NCBI GenBank assembly: GCA_026386805.1
Contig: JAPLMX010000267.1
Coordinates: 1 to 48,023, forward strand
Source: Phycisphaerae bacterium
GTDB lineage: Bacteria; Planctomycetota; Phycisphaerae; Sedimentisphaerales; Anaerobacaceae
Length of the DNA: 48,023 bases
Direction of reading: 5' to 3'
Position numbers and translations under genes: made by a program
Shown: positions 23,867-32,718 of the stretch, piece by piece
Numbering within the stretch: the stretch's first letter is position 1
Layout: the number at the start of each line of letters is the position of its first letter
The notes under the pieces: generated by a model
The model's input: only the letters and a program-made list of their open reading frames with translations
Told to the model about the DNA's origin: nothing
Databases searched by the model: none

Positions 23867-26023
23867 CTACTCTTTGGTAAGCTCGGCGTATTGTAGCAGC
23901 AGGGATTTGGTCTGTCCACTGTTGAAGGAGATCGTGATCACGCTGTTGGCCCCGAGATCGACGAACTTTTTGACGCGGCCGAGGCCGAAGCTCTTGTGCC
24001 GGACCAGTTCGCCCGGGCAGTACGGGGCCGGAAGGCTGGCCGCCGCCGGCGCTGGCTGGGATCGGGGAGCCGGGAGCAGCCGGTATTGGAGCGAGTCTGT
24101 GTCCGGCTCAGGCACTTCGTGGACGAAGCCGGACCCGACCTCGTACAGGAATTGAGAGGGGATCGTCCGGAGCAGTTGGCCCCGCAACATCCGGTACCGG
24201 GCGTAGCTGACGTACAGATTGGTCTTGGCCCGCGTGACGCCGACGAAGAACAAGCGCCGCTCTTCCTCCAGCTCGTCCTGGTTGTTGTTGGCCCGCTCGT
24301 GTGGGAGCAGGCCGGTTTCGAGGCCGATGATGAACACGTGCTCGAACTCCAGCCCCTTGGCCGCGTGGAGGGTCATCAGGGCGACTTGCCCGCTGGCCTC
24401 GTTGTACACGTCGGCGTCGCTGAACAGGGCGATCTGCTGGAGATAGTCCACGAGAGAAGGGTTGTCCATCTGCTTGTCGCAAGCGGCCGCCGTGCTGATC
24501 AGCTCCTCGACGTTCTCCACGGCAGTCTGGCCCTCCGGTCCGACGCCCTTGAGCGATACCGACAAGCCGGTCTCGGCAAAGACCTTCTCCATCAAGGGAG
24601 CGACCTTGCCCTCAATCTGCTGGGCGAAGCCGTCGATCATCTTGACAAAGTCGGCCAGCTTCTCCTTCACTGCGGCGCTCAGGCCGGGGACCTCGTTCGC
24701 CCCCCGGACGGCCTCGAACATCGTGATGCCGCTGCGGGAGGCGCAGTCGCTGATCTTGTCGGTCGTGACCTTGCCGATGCCGCGTGTCGGCGTATTGATG
24801 ATCCGCTGCAGCGCCACCTCGTCCGCCGGATTGACCAAGACCTTCAAGTAGGCCAGGACGTCCCGAATCTCTTTTCGATTGTAGAACTCGACGCCGCGCA
24901 CGACCTGGTAGGCGACGCGGCGGCGAATGAACGCTTCTTCCAAGGCCCGGCTCATGGCGTTGATCCGGTAGAACACGGCGATCTCCCGGCCGGAGACGCC
25001 CTGGGCGAGAAGCTCCTGAATCCGCCGCGCGACGGCATCGGCTTCCTGGGCCTCATCCTCGTAACAATCGACGCAGAACTCGCCCTCGTGGCTCCGGACG
25101 GGCACGAGGCTCTTTGGCTTGCGGTGCCGGTTGCAGGCGATGAGCCTGTCGGCAGCCCGCAGAATCTCGGCCGTGCTGCGAAAGTTCTCTTCAAGCGTGA
25201 CGATCGTGGCGCCGGGCCAATCCTTTTCGAAGGCCATGATATTGCGCACATCGGCGCCCCGCCACCGGTAGATCGACTGATCGGGATCGCCCACCACGCA
25301 AATGTTGTTGTGCTGCGAGACGAGGGCCTTGGCCAGCCGGTACTGGGCGTGGTTCGTATCCTGGTACTCGTCGATCAGCAGGTACTGGAAGCGGTCCGAC
25401 AGCTCGCGGCGGACGGTCGCGTCGTTCTCCAGCAGCAGCGCCGCCTTCATCAGGAGGTCGTCGAAATCCAGCCCGTTGCGCTCCGTCAGGATTCTCTGGT
25501 AACGGGCATACACTTTCGCAAGCGTTCGTGAGAAGAAATCTTCCGCCTGCAGCTTGAACGCCTCGGCGTCCAGGAGCTTGTTCTTCAGGGCCGAGATAGC
25601 GGCCAGCATCCGGCCCGGCGGCAGACTGGTGGTATCGACGTCGCAGTCGTGGAGCGCCTCCTTGACGCAGCGCGTCTGGTCGGAATCATCGTAGATGCTG
25701 AAATTGCGGCCCACGCCCGCGGCCTCGGCGTACCGGCGGAGGATCTGCACGCACAGCGAATGGAACGTGCTGATGTGGGCGCCGCCGGAAGCACCGAGCA
25801 TCGCCGCCCGCTGCCGCATCTCCTCGGCGGCCTTGTTGGTGAACGTAATGGCGCCGATGTTGTACGGCTTGACGCCGGAGGCGATCAGGGCGGCAATGCG
25901 GTACGTGATGACGCGCGTCTTGCCGCTGCCCGGGCCGGCGAGAACCAGCAAGGGACCCTCCCGATGGCAAACGGCTTGTCGTTGCGACGGCGTCAGTTCC
26001 TGTATTTTAGGATCCAGGCTCAA
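23867..26023 (-). CDS. pcrA: UvrD/PcrA superfamily 1 DNA helicase
   Basis: 718 residues from a TTG start. The Q motif LTPSQRQAV, Walker A AGPGSGKTR (about 29-37), motif II LLIDEYQDTN, motif III GDPDQSIYRWRGA, motif IV ENFRSTAEIL, motif V MTLHAAKGLEFEHVFI and motif VI EERRLFFVGVTRAK are all present. It unwinds DNA 3'-5' in repair and replication restart. The C-terminal tail has the short Tudor-like GELVRHKSFGLGRVKKF found in PcrA, which binds RNA polymerase in relatives. The stop lies 40 bases before the exported isomerase gene. Confidence 0.95.
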   Translation of the reverse strand: MSLDPKIQELTPSQRQAVCHREGPLLVLAGPGSGKTRVITYRIAALIASGVKPYNIGAITFTNKAAEEMRQRAAMLGASGGAHISTFHSLCVQILRRYAEAAGVGRNFSIYDDSDQTRCVKEALHDCDVDTTSLPPGRMLAAISALKNKLLDAEAFKLQAEDFFSRTLAKVYARYQRILTERNGLDFDDLLMKAALLLENDATVRRELSDRFQYLLIDEYQDTNHAQYRLAKALVSQHNNICVVGDPDQSIYRWRGADVRNIMAFEKDWPGATIVTLEENFRSTAEILRAADRLIACNRHRKPKSLVPVRSHEGEFCVDCYEDEAQEADAVARRIQELLAQGVSGREIAVFYRINAMSRALEEAFIRRRVAYQVVRGVEFYNRKEIRDVLAYLKVLVNPADEVALQRIINTPTRGIGKVTTDKISDCASRSGITMFEAVRGANEVPGLSAAVKEKLADFVKMIDGFAQQIEGKVAPLMEKVFAETGLSVSLKGVGPEGQTAVENVEELISTAAACDKQMDNPSLVDYLQQIALFSDADVYNEASGQVALMTLHAAKGLEFEHVFIIGLETGLLPHERANNNQDELEEERRLFFVGVTRAKTNLYVSYARYRMLRGQLLRTIPSQFLYEVGSGFVHEVPEPDTDSLQYRLLPAPRSQPAPAAASLPAPYCPGELVRHKSFGLGRVKKFVDLGANSVITISFNSGQTKSLLLQYAELTKE

Positions 26024-26066
26024 AATCGTAAGTCCAGGAAAAGTTTGAAGCGGGAAGTCGGAGAAA

Positions 26067-26144
26067 TGTCATGGCGAGCGGAGCGAAGCAATCTCCCCTC
26101 ACTCGGTTGGAGATTGCTTCGTCGCTGCGCTCCTCGCAATGACA
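26067..26144. repeat. Imperfect palindromic repeat, GCGA/AAGCAATC type, copy 2
   Basis: The arms TGTCATGGCGAGCGGAGCGA... (26067-26095) and ...CTCGCAATGACA (26110-26144) form a long hairpin. It is the same repeat family as 432-512. It lies between the unknown membrane-anchored gene and pcrA and is bracketed by short inverted strings (agtttgaagcgggaagtc and cttcagacttccaact). Confidence 0.8.
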
Positions 26145-26173
26145 TACTTTGCACTTCAGACTTCCAACTGATT

Positions 26174-28051
26174 TCATTGTTTCTGTGCCTTCTGCAATTG
26201 CTCGACCTGCTTTCGCACTTCCTCTCCGGCCTGTTGCAACTCCTTGAACAGGTCGGGCTTCTCCTCCTTGATGCGGCGCAGCAGGTTCTCCCGGATGTAG
26301 GGCGGATAGGCGTCGTTCGTGAGGAATTGGTTGAGGGCAATCCATTTGAGTAGCCGCATGGGCGGCAGGTCGATTCTCTCGTTGTCGCCGTACTTGGCTT
26401 TGTAATAATCCCAAACCTGCTGGGACAACTGCTCGTTGGTCGAGGCGGCGTTGTCGTCGCCGACGGCGTACAGGCCATAGGCGTTGATCAGCAGCGACGC
26501 AATCTGCTCGCCGGCGTCGGTAATGCCCAGACCGTCCAACTCCTCCACGATGCGGTTCTTGGCAAATTGTTCGAGCGAGACCTTGAATTCTTCAAACGTT
26601 GGGTGCTGCTTGCGCAGTTCGTTGAGGATCTTCTGGGCTTCGGTCCTCAGCCCCGCCTGGTAGAAGAGCAGCACCGCGTTCTTGAGCATATTGCGATGGC
26701 CGTTCTCATACGCCTCTGCGCGGCCGCGGTCCTCCCCGTATTTCGCAAAGACCGCCCGGTACGCCTTCTCGTAGGAGTCGAAGAAACGCGGCTCGGGGCC
26801 GAGGTAAATGTCCTTGCGTAGGACGCGCTGGGCCTGCTGGCTCAGGTTCTGGGCCTGCTGCCCTCGGTCCTCCCAGCCCTGGAGGATCACGATCTTGCCG
26901 TAGCGAAAGAGATTCTGGAGGCTGTGGAGCACCATGCGGTCGGTGTTGACCTCTTCTCCGCCGATCTCGCGATCTTTATTCTCCTTGGCGATTTCCAGCC
27001 CCTTGACGGCCCAGTAAATGGCATGGCTGTCTGGGTGCCGCCAGTCCATTGGAAAATGCTGGTTGGGGTCCTGGAAGTTGATCGGGCCGTACCTCTGGCT
27101 GATCCTCTGCATCAGGACCGGCTCAAGCTTCCAGACGTGGCGAAGCTGGTAAGCCTTGGCGAAGAGATCGAACCGCTGGAGGGCGTCGGTCCCCCGATAG
27201 GCATTGAGAACTTCAAGCGCCGCCGGCTTGAACTTCGAGACCGGCCGGGCCTCGTCTGCCGGCGCCGGCGTCTTGTCAGCGGACGACCGGGCGCTGTCCT
27301 CCTGGCGCAAGGCCAGGTAGTTCCTTACGAAGTCCTCCTCGGACGTGAAACTCGCATCGGCCGCTCGCAGCGCCCGGATGAACCCCGCCACATTGGGATC
27401 GCGGGCGATCTGGGACCATTCGCCGGCGGCTCGGATCAGTGCCTCGAGGTACTGGTTGTCGTCGCCGCGCAGGGCGTTGTCCTGGGATTCGAGCAGCGGC
27501 CCGATCTCCTCGGCGAACTGGAGCTTGTAATACTCCTGGGCGTCGTCGGATACCCCGCCGAGCTTGTGCTGCAAGATGCGGGCCAGCTCCCGATAGAGTG
27601 GGATCGACTTGGGGTTCAGGGGAATGCCTTCGTCGCGCAGCAGCTCGTAACCGTTCTTGACCCAGCGCCACCGTTGCTCCGGCTGCGTGGCCGGGATGGC
27701 CACCGAGATGTTGTAGGCCATGTTCCAGGCCTGAAACTCCCAGACGGCGGCGAACCGCGGCTGGAGCTTCGTGATCCATTCCGCAAGCTGCCGGGCGTCG
27801 AAGAACTGGCCTTCCTCCTTGAGCTTGTCCGCCCGCATCCAGAGGATGTCCACTACCAAGCCGCGAAACGCCCCCATCGCGACGGTGGCGAAAGCCAGCG
27901 AGGGAGGGGCATTCTCCAGCGGCGGGTTGATGACGATCTTCATCGCCTGCCGTTGGGCGTTGATGTAGTCGAGCTGTGCCCCGGCGGCGTACAGCAGCCC
28001 CGCCATCAGGGCCAGACAGACGAACACAATGACATAATCACGCGTGCGCAT
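26174..28051 (-). CDS. Large membrane-anchored protein of unknown function
   Basis: 625 residues. One N-terminal helix (YVIVFVCLALMAGLLYAAGA) is followed by VAMGAFRGLVVDILWMRADKL and a long, mostly helical region with TPR-like spacing (AEWITKLQPRFAAVWEFQAW, GIPLNPKSIPLYRELARIL). It ends in a coiled coil rich in Lys/Glu/Gln. I do not recognise an enzymatic motif. From memory, similar planctomycete proteins sit downstream of ABC-2 permease genes and carry no useful name. It follows the permease by 11 bases, so it is probably an accessory part of the same transporter, facing the periplasm. Confidence 0.7.
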   Translation of the reverse strand: MRTRDYVIVFVCLALMAGLLYAAGAQLDYINAQRQAMKIVINPPLENAPPSLAFATVAMGAFRGLVVDILWMRADKLKEEGQFFDARQLAEWITKLQPRFAAVWEFQAWNMAYNISVAIPATQPEQRWRWVKNGYELLRDEGIPLNPKSIPLYRELARILQHKLGGVSDDAQEYYKLQFAEEIGPLLESQDNALRGDDNQYLEALIRAAGEWSQIARDPNVAGFIRALRAADASFTSEEDFVRNYLALRQEDSARSSADKTPAPADEARPVSKFKPAALEVLNAYRGTDALQRFDLFAKAYQLRHVWKLEPVLMQRISQRYGPINFQDPNQHFPMDWRHPDSHAIYWAVKGLEIAKENKDREIGGEEVNTDRMVLHSLQNLFRYGKIVILQGWEDRGQQAQNLSQQAQRVLRKDIYLGPEPRFFDSYEKAYRAVFAKYGEDRGRAEAYENGHRNMLKNAVLLFYQAGLRTEAQKILNELRKQHPTFEEFKVSLEQFAKNRIVEELDGLGITDAGEQIASLLINAYGLYAVGDDNAASTNEQLSQQVWDYYKAKYGDNERIDLPPMRLLKWIALNQFLTNDAYPPYIRENLLRRIKEEKPDLFKELQQAGEEVRKQVEQLQKAQKQ

Positions 28052-28062
28052 CGTCGATTACA

Positions 28063-29436
28063 CTACACCACTACTTTCGCCAACTCACGGAAGCTGAAGA
28101 TGACGAGGGCCAGCGCGAGCAGCAGCACGGCCTTGAGGCACACCATCATCAGCGCCACTTCGCCCAGGAGCCCCCACGACAGCAGCCGTGCCGGGACCAG
28201 GAACTTCGTCGGATTGTACTTGTCGAACTGAGGCAGGAGTTGGATGACCGCTTGCACGGTATACGTATAGATCGTGCTGACGTTCTGGCTCATGTAGCCG
28301 AACGATTCCACGATGAAACCGCTGATCGTGCCCGTGAGAAAGATCACTAAGCAGAACAGGATGGCCACGGGAAACGACAGGAAACTGGCCGCCAGAGCGC
28401 CGAGGCAAGCCAGGAACATGAGCCGGCACAGGATCAACAGGGCCGCCCGGACGAAATTGGCCGTGAACGTATCCGCCTTGTACAACACCTCCAGCCCGTC
28501 TTCGACCGGGAACAGAACGACCGTTTCGTTCCCGGGCGGATTGAAGAAGCCTACGGCCAAGTAACCGTCTTGGGCCACGACGGAAGCCGGCGCCTCCACT
28601 TCGTGAAACTTCCGGACGACATCCTTGCGGGTCTCGCGCCAGATGCGCGTTGGGATCTGCGCCCCGGCGTCCTGCTGCGGCTGGCGCAGATCGCCGATGC
28701 GCCATTCTCCGTACACCTGCTCGTCCGGCGCGGTCACCGACACGTCGTACTTGAAGCGGATGAACAGGCTCTGGTTCGGGTCCCTCGGCCGGACGTTATG
28801 GAATTCCCAGACCAGCATCTGTCCGACCGCCGCCGCCCGCTTCTCCAGGCGTATGCGGTTGGTCAATTGCTTGAGGATCTCCTCCCGGGTCATGTTCCTA
28901 TAGAAGGCGTCCAACTGATCCTTCGTCTTGTTGTAGAGCGCCACAACTTCCTTTTGGACGTCGAGCACGGGCGGGACGAGGCTGGCCCGGGCCGTGTAGA
29001 ATTCATTCGTGGCGTCCTGCCGCTCCTCGTCGCTGGCGTTGAGGAACCTCGGGATCAAGGACGTTACGCCGTAGACAATCCCCGCAAAGAGCGCGAGCAG
29101 CACCAGATCGAGCACGAGCACGCCCAGGACCTTGCCCAGGATGATCTGGTAGCGGCGGATCGGCTTCGTCACGACCGTGTAGATCTGCCGGTGCTCGATG
29201 TCGCTGGTGATGGCGTAGATCGAGACGATGATCGTCAGCAGGCTCAGCAGCAGGCTCGTCAGGGACAGGCCGTAGCTGACGAACGTCTGCAGCCGGCCTT
29301 TGAGCGTGCCGTCCCCGGTGGCGGTGAACCCCATCAGCGGCAGGAGCACCAGCAGCAGGAGGATGAAGACGGCCGCCACCTTCATCCGCAAGGCCTGCCG
29401 GATCGTATTCGTCGAAACCGCCCAGATCCTACGCAT
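28063..29436 (-). CDS. ABC-2-type transporter permease
   Basis: 457 residues. An N-terminal helix (VAAVFILLLLVLLPLMGFTA) and two to three more helices (SLTSLLLSLLTIIVSIYAI, LVLDLVLLALFAGIVYGVTSLI) flank a large soluble loop (about 140-310). A C-terminal helix group follows (FVRAALLILCRLMFLACLGALAASFLSFPVAILFCLVIFL). SDIEHRQIYTVVTKPIRRYQIILGK is the coupling segment typical of ABC-2/NatB-type permeases. Its start overlaps the ATPase stop by 8 bases. The exported substrate is unknown. The large loop is probably extracytoplasmic. Confidence 0.85.
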   Translation of the reverse strand: MRRIWAVSTNTIRQALRMKVAAVFILLLLVLLPLMGFTATGDGTLKGRLQTFVSYGLSLTSLLLSLLTIIVSIYAITSDIEHRQIYTVVTKPIRRYQIILGKVLGVLVLDLVLLALFAGIVYGVTSLIPRFLNASDEERQDATNEFYTARASLVPPVLDVQKEVVALYNKTKDQLDAFYRNMTREEILKQLTNRIRLEKRAAAVGQMLVWEFHNVRPRDPNQSLFIRFKYDVSVTAPDEQVYGEWRIGDLRQPQQDAGAQIPTRIWRETRKDVVRKFHEVEAPASVVAQDGYLAVGFFNPPGNETVVLFPVEDGLEVLYKADTFTANFVRAALLILCRLMFLACLGALAASFLSFPVAILFCLVIFLTGTISGFIVESFGYMSQNVSTIYTYTVQAVIQLLPQFDKYNPTKFLVPARLLSWGLLGEVALMMVCLKAVLLLALALVIFSFRELAKVVV

Positions 29437-30664
29437 GGCCGGATTCTCCGTCCTTCGATTGCGGATGGCGGATGGTGGATTGCGGATTCGAAGCGTCGTT
29501 CTTCGTCAGCTTGTCCAGCACGCTCTTTTGCGTTTCCCGTTGCGGCGCCTCGGTCGGCGTCTCAATCGCCTGCGTTGGCGAGACACGCCCGGTTGGCGGA
29601 CGGACGCTCGTTTGCGTGAGCTTCGTGAGCAGGTCCTTGTTCGGCTCCGGCGTGACGGTCGCGCGCGGCCGGACGGCCTCGGTCTTGGCCGGCGCGGCCT
29701 GGGTTTTCTCGGAGACGGAGGTCGAGACCAGCTTTTCGAGGACGGTCTCCTGGCGTCCGCCGGCCGTGAGAAAGTCGCCGATCTGGGTAGTGCTGACTGC
29801 CCCGCTCGTGGGCCGGGCTTGCTGCTGCGCCTCGACGACCGTCTTGATGAAGAACGTCTCCAATCGCTCCATCGGGGCCGTGACTTCGCACTCAGCGTGC
29901 TCGTCGCTCAGGATTTGCCGGATGCGACTGACAGCCGCGTCGCTGATGACATCGGTGAGGATCTGCGTCTTGTTGGTCTGCTGGAGAAGGTCTCGGACGC
30001 ATCCCTGCGCCTGGATCTTGCCGCCATAGAGAATGGCGATTCGATGGCACACGTCCTCCACGTCGGCCAGCAGGTGGCTGCAAAGCAGGACGGTCTTGCC
30101 CCGCTCGGCGAGTCTCGCGATCAGGTCCTTGATTTGCCGCGTCCCGATCGGGTCCAGGCCGGTCGTCGGCTCATCGAGGATCAGCAGGTCCGGATCGTTG
30201 ATCAGGGCCTGGGCCAAACCGATCCGGCGGGCCATGCCCTTGGAATAGGTGCCGACCGGCCGGCTCGCCACCGCCGTGAGGCCAACCATCTCCAGCAGGG
30301 CCTCGATGCGAACCTCCCGCGTTTTGGAATCCAGCCCGAACAGCCGGCCGTAGAAGTCCAACGTCTCGCGGGCATTGAGGAACCGGTACAAATACGACTC
30401 CTCCGGCAGAAAGCCGATCCGCTTGCTGATCTTCGGGTGGGTCCCATCGCCGCCGAGGACCAGCGCGTGGCCCTTCGTCGGGTGCAGGAGGCCCAGAAGC
30501 ATCTTGATCGTCGACGTCTTGCCCGAGCCGTTGGGCCCCAGCAGGCCGAAGACCTCGTTCGGGAGGATCTGCAGGTTCAGGTCGTCTACCGCATAGACCC
30601 TCGCCCGGCCCCACCAGTCGGAGAAGATCTTGGTCAGTCCGATTGTCTCGATGGCGTAATCCAT
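29429..30664 (-). CDS. ABC transporter ATP-binding protein with repeated C-terminal tail
   Basis: 411 residues. The nucleotide-binding domain (1 to about 235) has Walker A GLLGPNGSGKTSTIKML, signature YSKGMARRIGLAQ (degenerate, as in NatA-type ATPases), Walker B LLILDEPTTGLDP and the H-loop CSHLLADVEDV. The tail after about residue 300 is Pro/Thr-rich and repeats one short motif three times: VLEKLVSTSV, LLTKLTQTSV, VLDKLTKNDA. The last 19 residues are encoded by a GGATGGCGGATG-type DNA repeat. It energises the permease encoded next. The repeats may be a docking motif; that is a guess. Confidence 0.9.
   Translation of the reverse strand: MDYAIETIGLTKIFSDWWGRARVYAVDDLNLQILPNEVFGLLGPNGSGKTSTIKMLLGLLHPTKGHALVLGGDGTHPKISKRIGFLPEESYLYRFLNARETLDFYGRLFGLDSKTREVRIEALLEMVGLTAVASRPVGTYSKGMARRIGLAQALINDPDLLILDEPTTGLDPIGTRQIKDLIARLAERGKTVLLCSHLLADVEDVCHRIAILYGGKIQAQGCVRDLLQQTNKTQILTDVISDAAVSRIRQILSDEHAECEVTAPMERLETFFIKTVVEAQQQARPTSGAVSTTQIGDFLTAGGRQETVLEKLVSTSVSEKTQAAPAKTEAVRPRATVTPEPNKDLLTKLTQTSVRPPTGRVSPTQAIETPTEAPQRETQKSVLDKLTKNDASNPQSTIRHPQSKDGESGHA
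29457..29490. repeat. GGAT(G/T)GCGGAT-type dispersed repeat inside ABC ATPase 3' end
   Basis: GATTGCGGATGGCGGATGGT and the following bases form an imperfect tandem of GGATGGCGGAT units. Such strings usually lie between genes. Here they encode the NPQSTIRHPQSK tail of the ATPase, so the stop codon of the gene probably lay further upstream before the repeat was inserted. Confidence 0.55.
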
Positions 30665-30676
30665 AGGATCCGTATC

Positions 30677-32683
30677 TCACGCGGTTTGCGGCTCGTGGCC
30701 GCGTTGGTCTTCCAGAACGCGGTCTTCGCGTTTGGCGGACCCATCCCAAGCGCGAACCGTCGCGACGGGGGGCCCGTCCAGCTCCTCGCCCTGGCGGAAC
30801 AGCCGGGCACTGTTGAAGACCACCACCAAGGAGCTGGCAAAGTGCAGGAACGCGGCCACAGAGGGCGGCACAAATTTCGACAAAGAAATGCCCAGCACAA
30901 TGAACAGGACTCCGAAGGCCAGGTTCTGATTGATGACCCGCCGGGTCTTGCGGGAGACCTCGACGAGGAACGGGATACGTCCCAGGTCGTCATTCATCAG
31001 GGCGATGGAGGCCGAGTTGATGGCCACGTCGCTGCCGGCCGCTCCCATCGCGATGCCGAGATCGCCCGCCGCCAGGGCCGGGGCATCATTGATCCCGTCG
31101 CCGACCACCACGACCGTGTGCCCATCTCTCTTGATCTGCTCCACCACGGCCAGCTTATCCTGCGGCAGGCACTGGGCCTTGTAGTCGGTGCAACCTAATT
31201 CACCGGCGACCCGGTTGGCGACCTCGCTGCGGTCGCCCGTGAGCATCGTGACGCGCTTGATGCCCATGTCCATCAGACTCTTGATGGCCTTCTGCGCCTC
31301 GGGCCGGGTCTTATCCTGCAAGCCGATCCAGCCGAGGCACCGGGAGCCCTTGGCCACGTAGAGCGTGCTGAAGCCCTGCTCCTCGTGCAGTCTCGGGTCC
31401 GGTACGCTATGGACGTCGATGCCGTTCTCCGCTAGAAACGTATCGCGGCCCACCATGACCCGGGCCGAGTTGATCGTGGCGGTGACGCCTTTGCCGGGCG
31501 TCTCGCGGAAGCCCTCCGACGCCGCCAGCGACAAGCCGGCCTCTTTGGCCACTTCCTGCAGCGCCCGGGCGGCCGGGTGCTTGCTCATCTTCTCCGCGGC
31601 CGCCGCCTCCGCCAGGAGCGTCCCCGGCTCCACGCCTTCGGCGGGCGTCAGCTTGGTCACGTAGAGCCGACCGGTCGTGACGGTCCCCGTCTTGTCGAAC
31701 ACCAGGGCCGTCATCTTGCCGGCGACTTCGAGGTCGGCCACGTTCTTGACCAGGATGCCCAGCCGGGCGGCGGCGGAAATCGCGGCCACCATGGCCGTCG
31801 GCGTCGCCAGGATGATCGCACACGGACAGGAAATCACGAGGATCGTGATTGCCTGGTCGATGTTCCGCGTAAAGAACAGGACAATCGCCGCGATCATCAG
31901 GACCGTCGGCACGTACCACATGATGTAGCGGTCGATGATCCGCATGAGCGGGATCTTCGTGTGTTCCGCCTGAACAATCAGCGACTGGACCTTGCCCAGC
32001 GTGGTGTCGCCGCCCGCCTTGGTCACGCGGATGTCCAGGACGCCGGTCAGGTTGCTCGTGCCGGCGAAGACCTGCATCCCCGGCACCTTATCGACGGGCA
32101 GCGACTCGCCCGTGATAGTCGCTTCGTTCACGGAGCTCAGGCCGTTCTCCACTTCGCCGTCGGCGGGGATATTGTCGCCTGGACGGACCCGGATGCGGTC
32201 GCCGGCCCGCATCTCGCTGACTTTGACCTCCCGCTCCGTGCCGTCCTCTTCGAGCAGGTTCGCTTTCGTCGGGGTCAGCCGGATGAGGGACTCGATGGAC
32301 GCGCGGGCTCCGAGTGCCGTCCGCGTCTCGACGAGCTCGCTGAGCAGCATGAAAAAGCCGATCAGCCCGGCGGCGATGTACTCCCCCGTGGCGAACGCCG
32401 CGACGATGCCGAGCGCCGCCAGCTCATCCATGTGCGATTCGCCCCGGATCAGGCTGCGAACCGCGTGGATAATGATCGGCGCCCCCAGCAGGATGGCCCC
32501 CAGCATGGCAAAGAGGTCCGTATTGAAACTGTCGGCGCCGTAGATGAATCGCCCGATGCCGCTGTTGATCAGGAGCACCCCCCCCGCCAGCGTGCCGATC
32601 AAGGCGATGCTGACGCGGAGCTGCTGGTCCCGGGTCTGCTCGGTGCCGAATTGCTCTTGGAAATGTAAATGCTGGTGAGCCAT
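30677..32683 (-). CDS. Heavy-metal P1B-type ATPase with atypical last-helix motif
   Basis: 668 residues. ISCPCAI (Cys-Pro-Cys about 286-288) marks a P1B metal pump. The TGES loop is at 191-194, phosphorylated Asp330 in FDKTGTVTTG, His369 in MSKHPAARAL (the HP motif) and GDGINDAPAL at 528-537. The N-terminus is short and His-containing (MAHQHLHFQEQF) with no CxxC heavy-metal domain. The final helix reads LHFASSLVVVFNSARL, where zinc and cobalt pumps usually have HEG. The metal and direction are therefore uncertain; efflux of Zn, Co or Cu is the family norm. It sits between hflK and the ABC genes with gaps of 35 and 12 bases. Confidence 0.9.
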   Translation of the reverse strand: MAHQHLHFQEQFGTEQTRDQQLRVSIALIGTLAGGVLLINSGIGRFIYGADSFNTDLFAMLGAILLGAPIIIHAVRSLIRGESHMDELAALGIVAAFATGEYIAAGLIGFFMLLSELVETRTALGARASIESLIRLTPTKANLLEEDGTEREVKVSEMRAGDRIRVRPGDNIPADGEVENGLSSVNEATITGESLPVDKVPGMQVFAGTSNLTGVLDIRVTKAGGDTTLGKVQSLIVQAEHTKIPLMRIIDRYIMWYVPTVLMIAAIVLFFTRNIDQAITILVISCPCAIILATPTAMVAAISAAARLGILVKNVADLEVAGKMTALVFDKTGTVTTGRLYVTKLTPAEGVEPGTLLAEAAAAEKMSKHPAARALQEVAKEAGLSLAASEGFRETPGKGVTATINSARVMVGRDTFLAENGIDVHSVPDPRLHEEQGFSTLYVAKGSRCLGWIGLQDKTRPEAQKAIKSLMDMGIKRVTMLTGDRSEVANRVAGELGCTDYKAQCLPQDKLAVVEQIKRDGHTVVVVGDGINDAPALAAGDLGIAMGAAGSDVAINSASIALMNDDLGRIPFLVEVSRKTRRVINQNLAFGVLFIVLGISLSKFVPPSVAAFLHFASSLVVVFNSARLFRQGEELDGPPVATVRAWDGSAKREDRVLEDQRGHEPQTA

Positions 32684-32718
32684 AACCTCATTCTCTCATC
32701 GGGTCTCTGGGCCGGCGA

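Noticed and set aside
29300..31198. A 632-codon open frame spanning antisense of three genes
   Set aside because: Crosses gene borders of the permease, ABC ATPase and P-type ATPase genes. Shadow of GC-rich coding.
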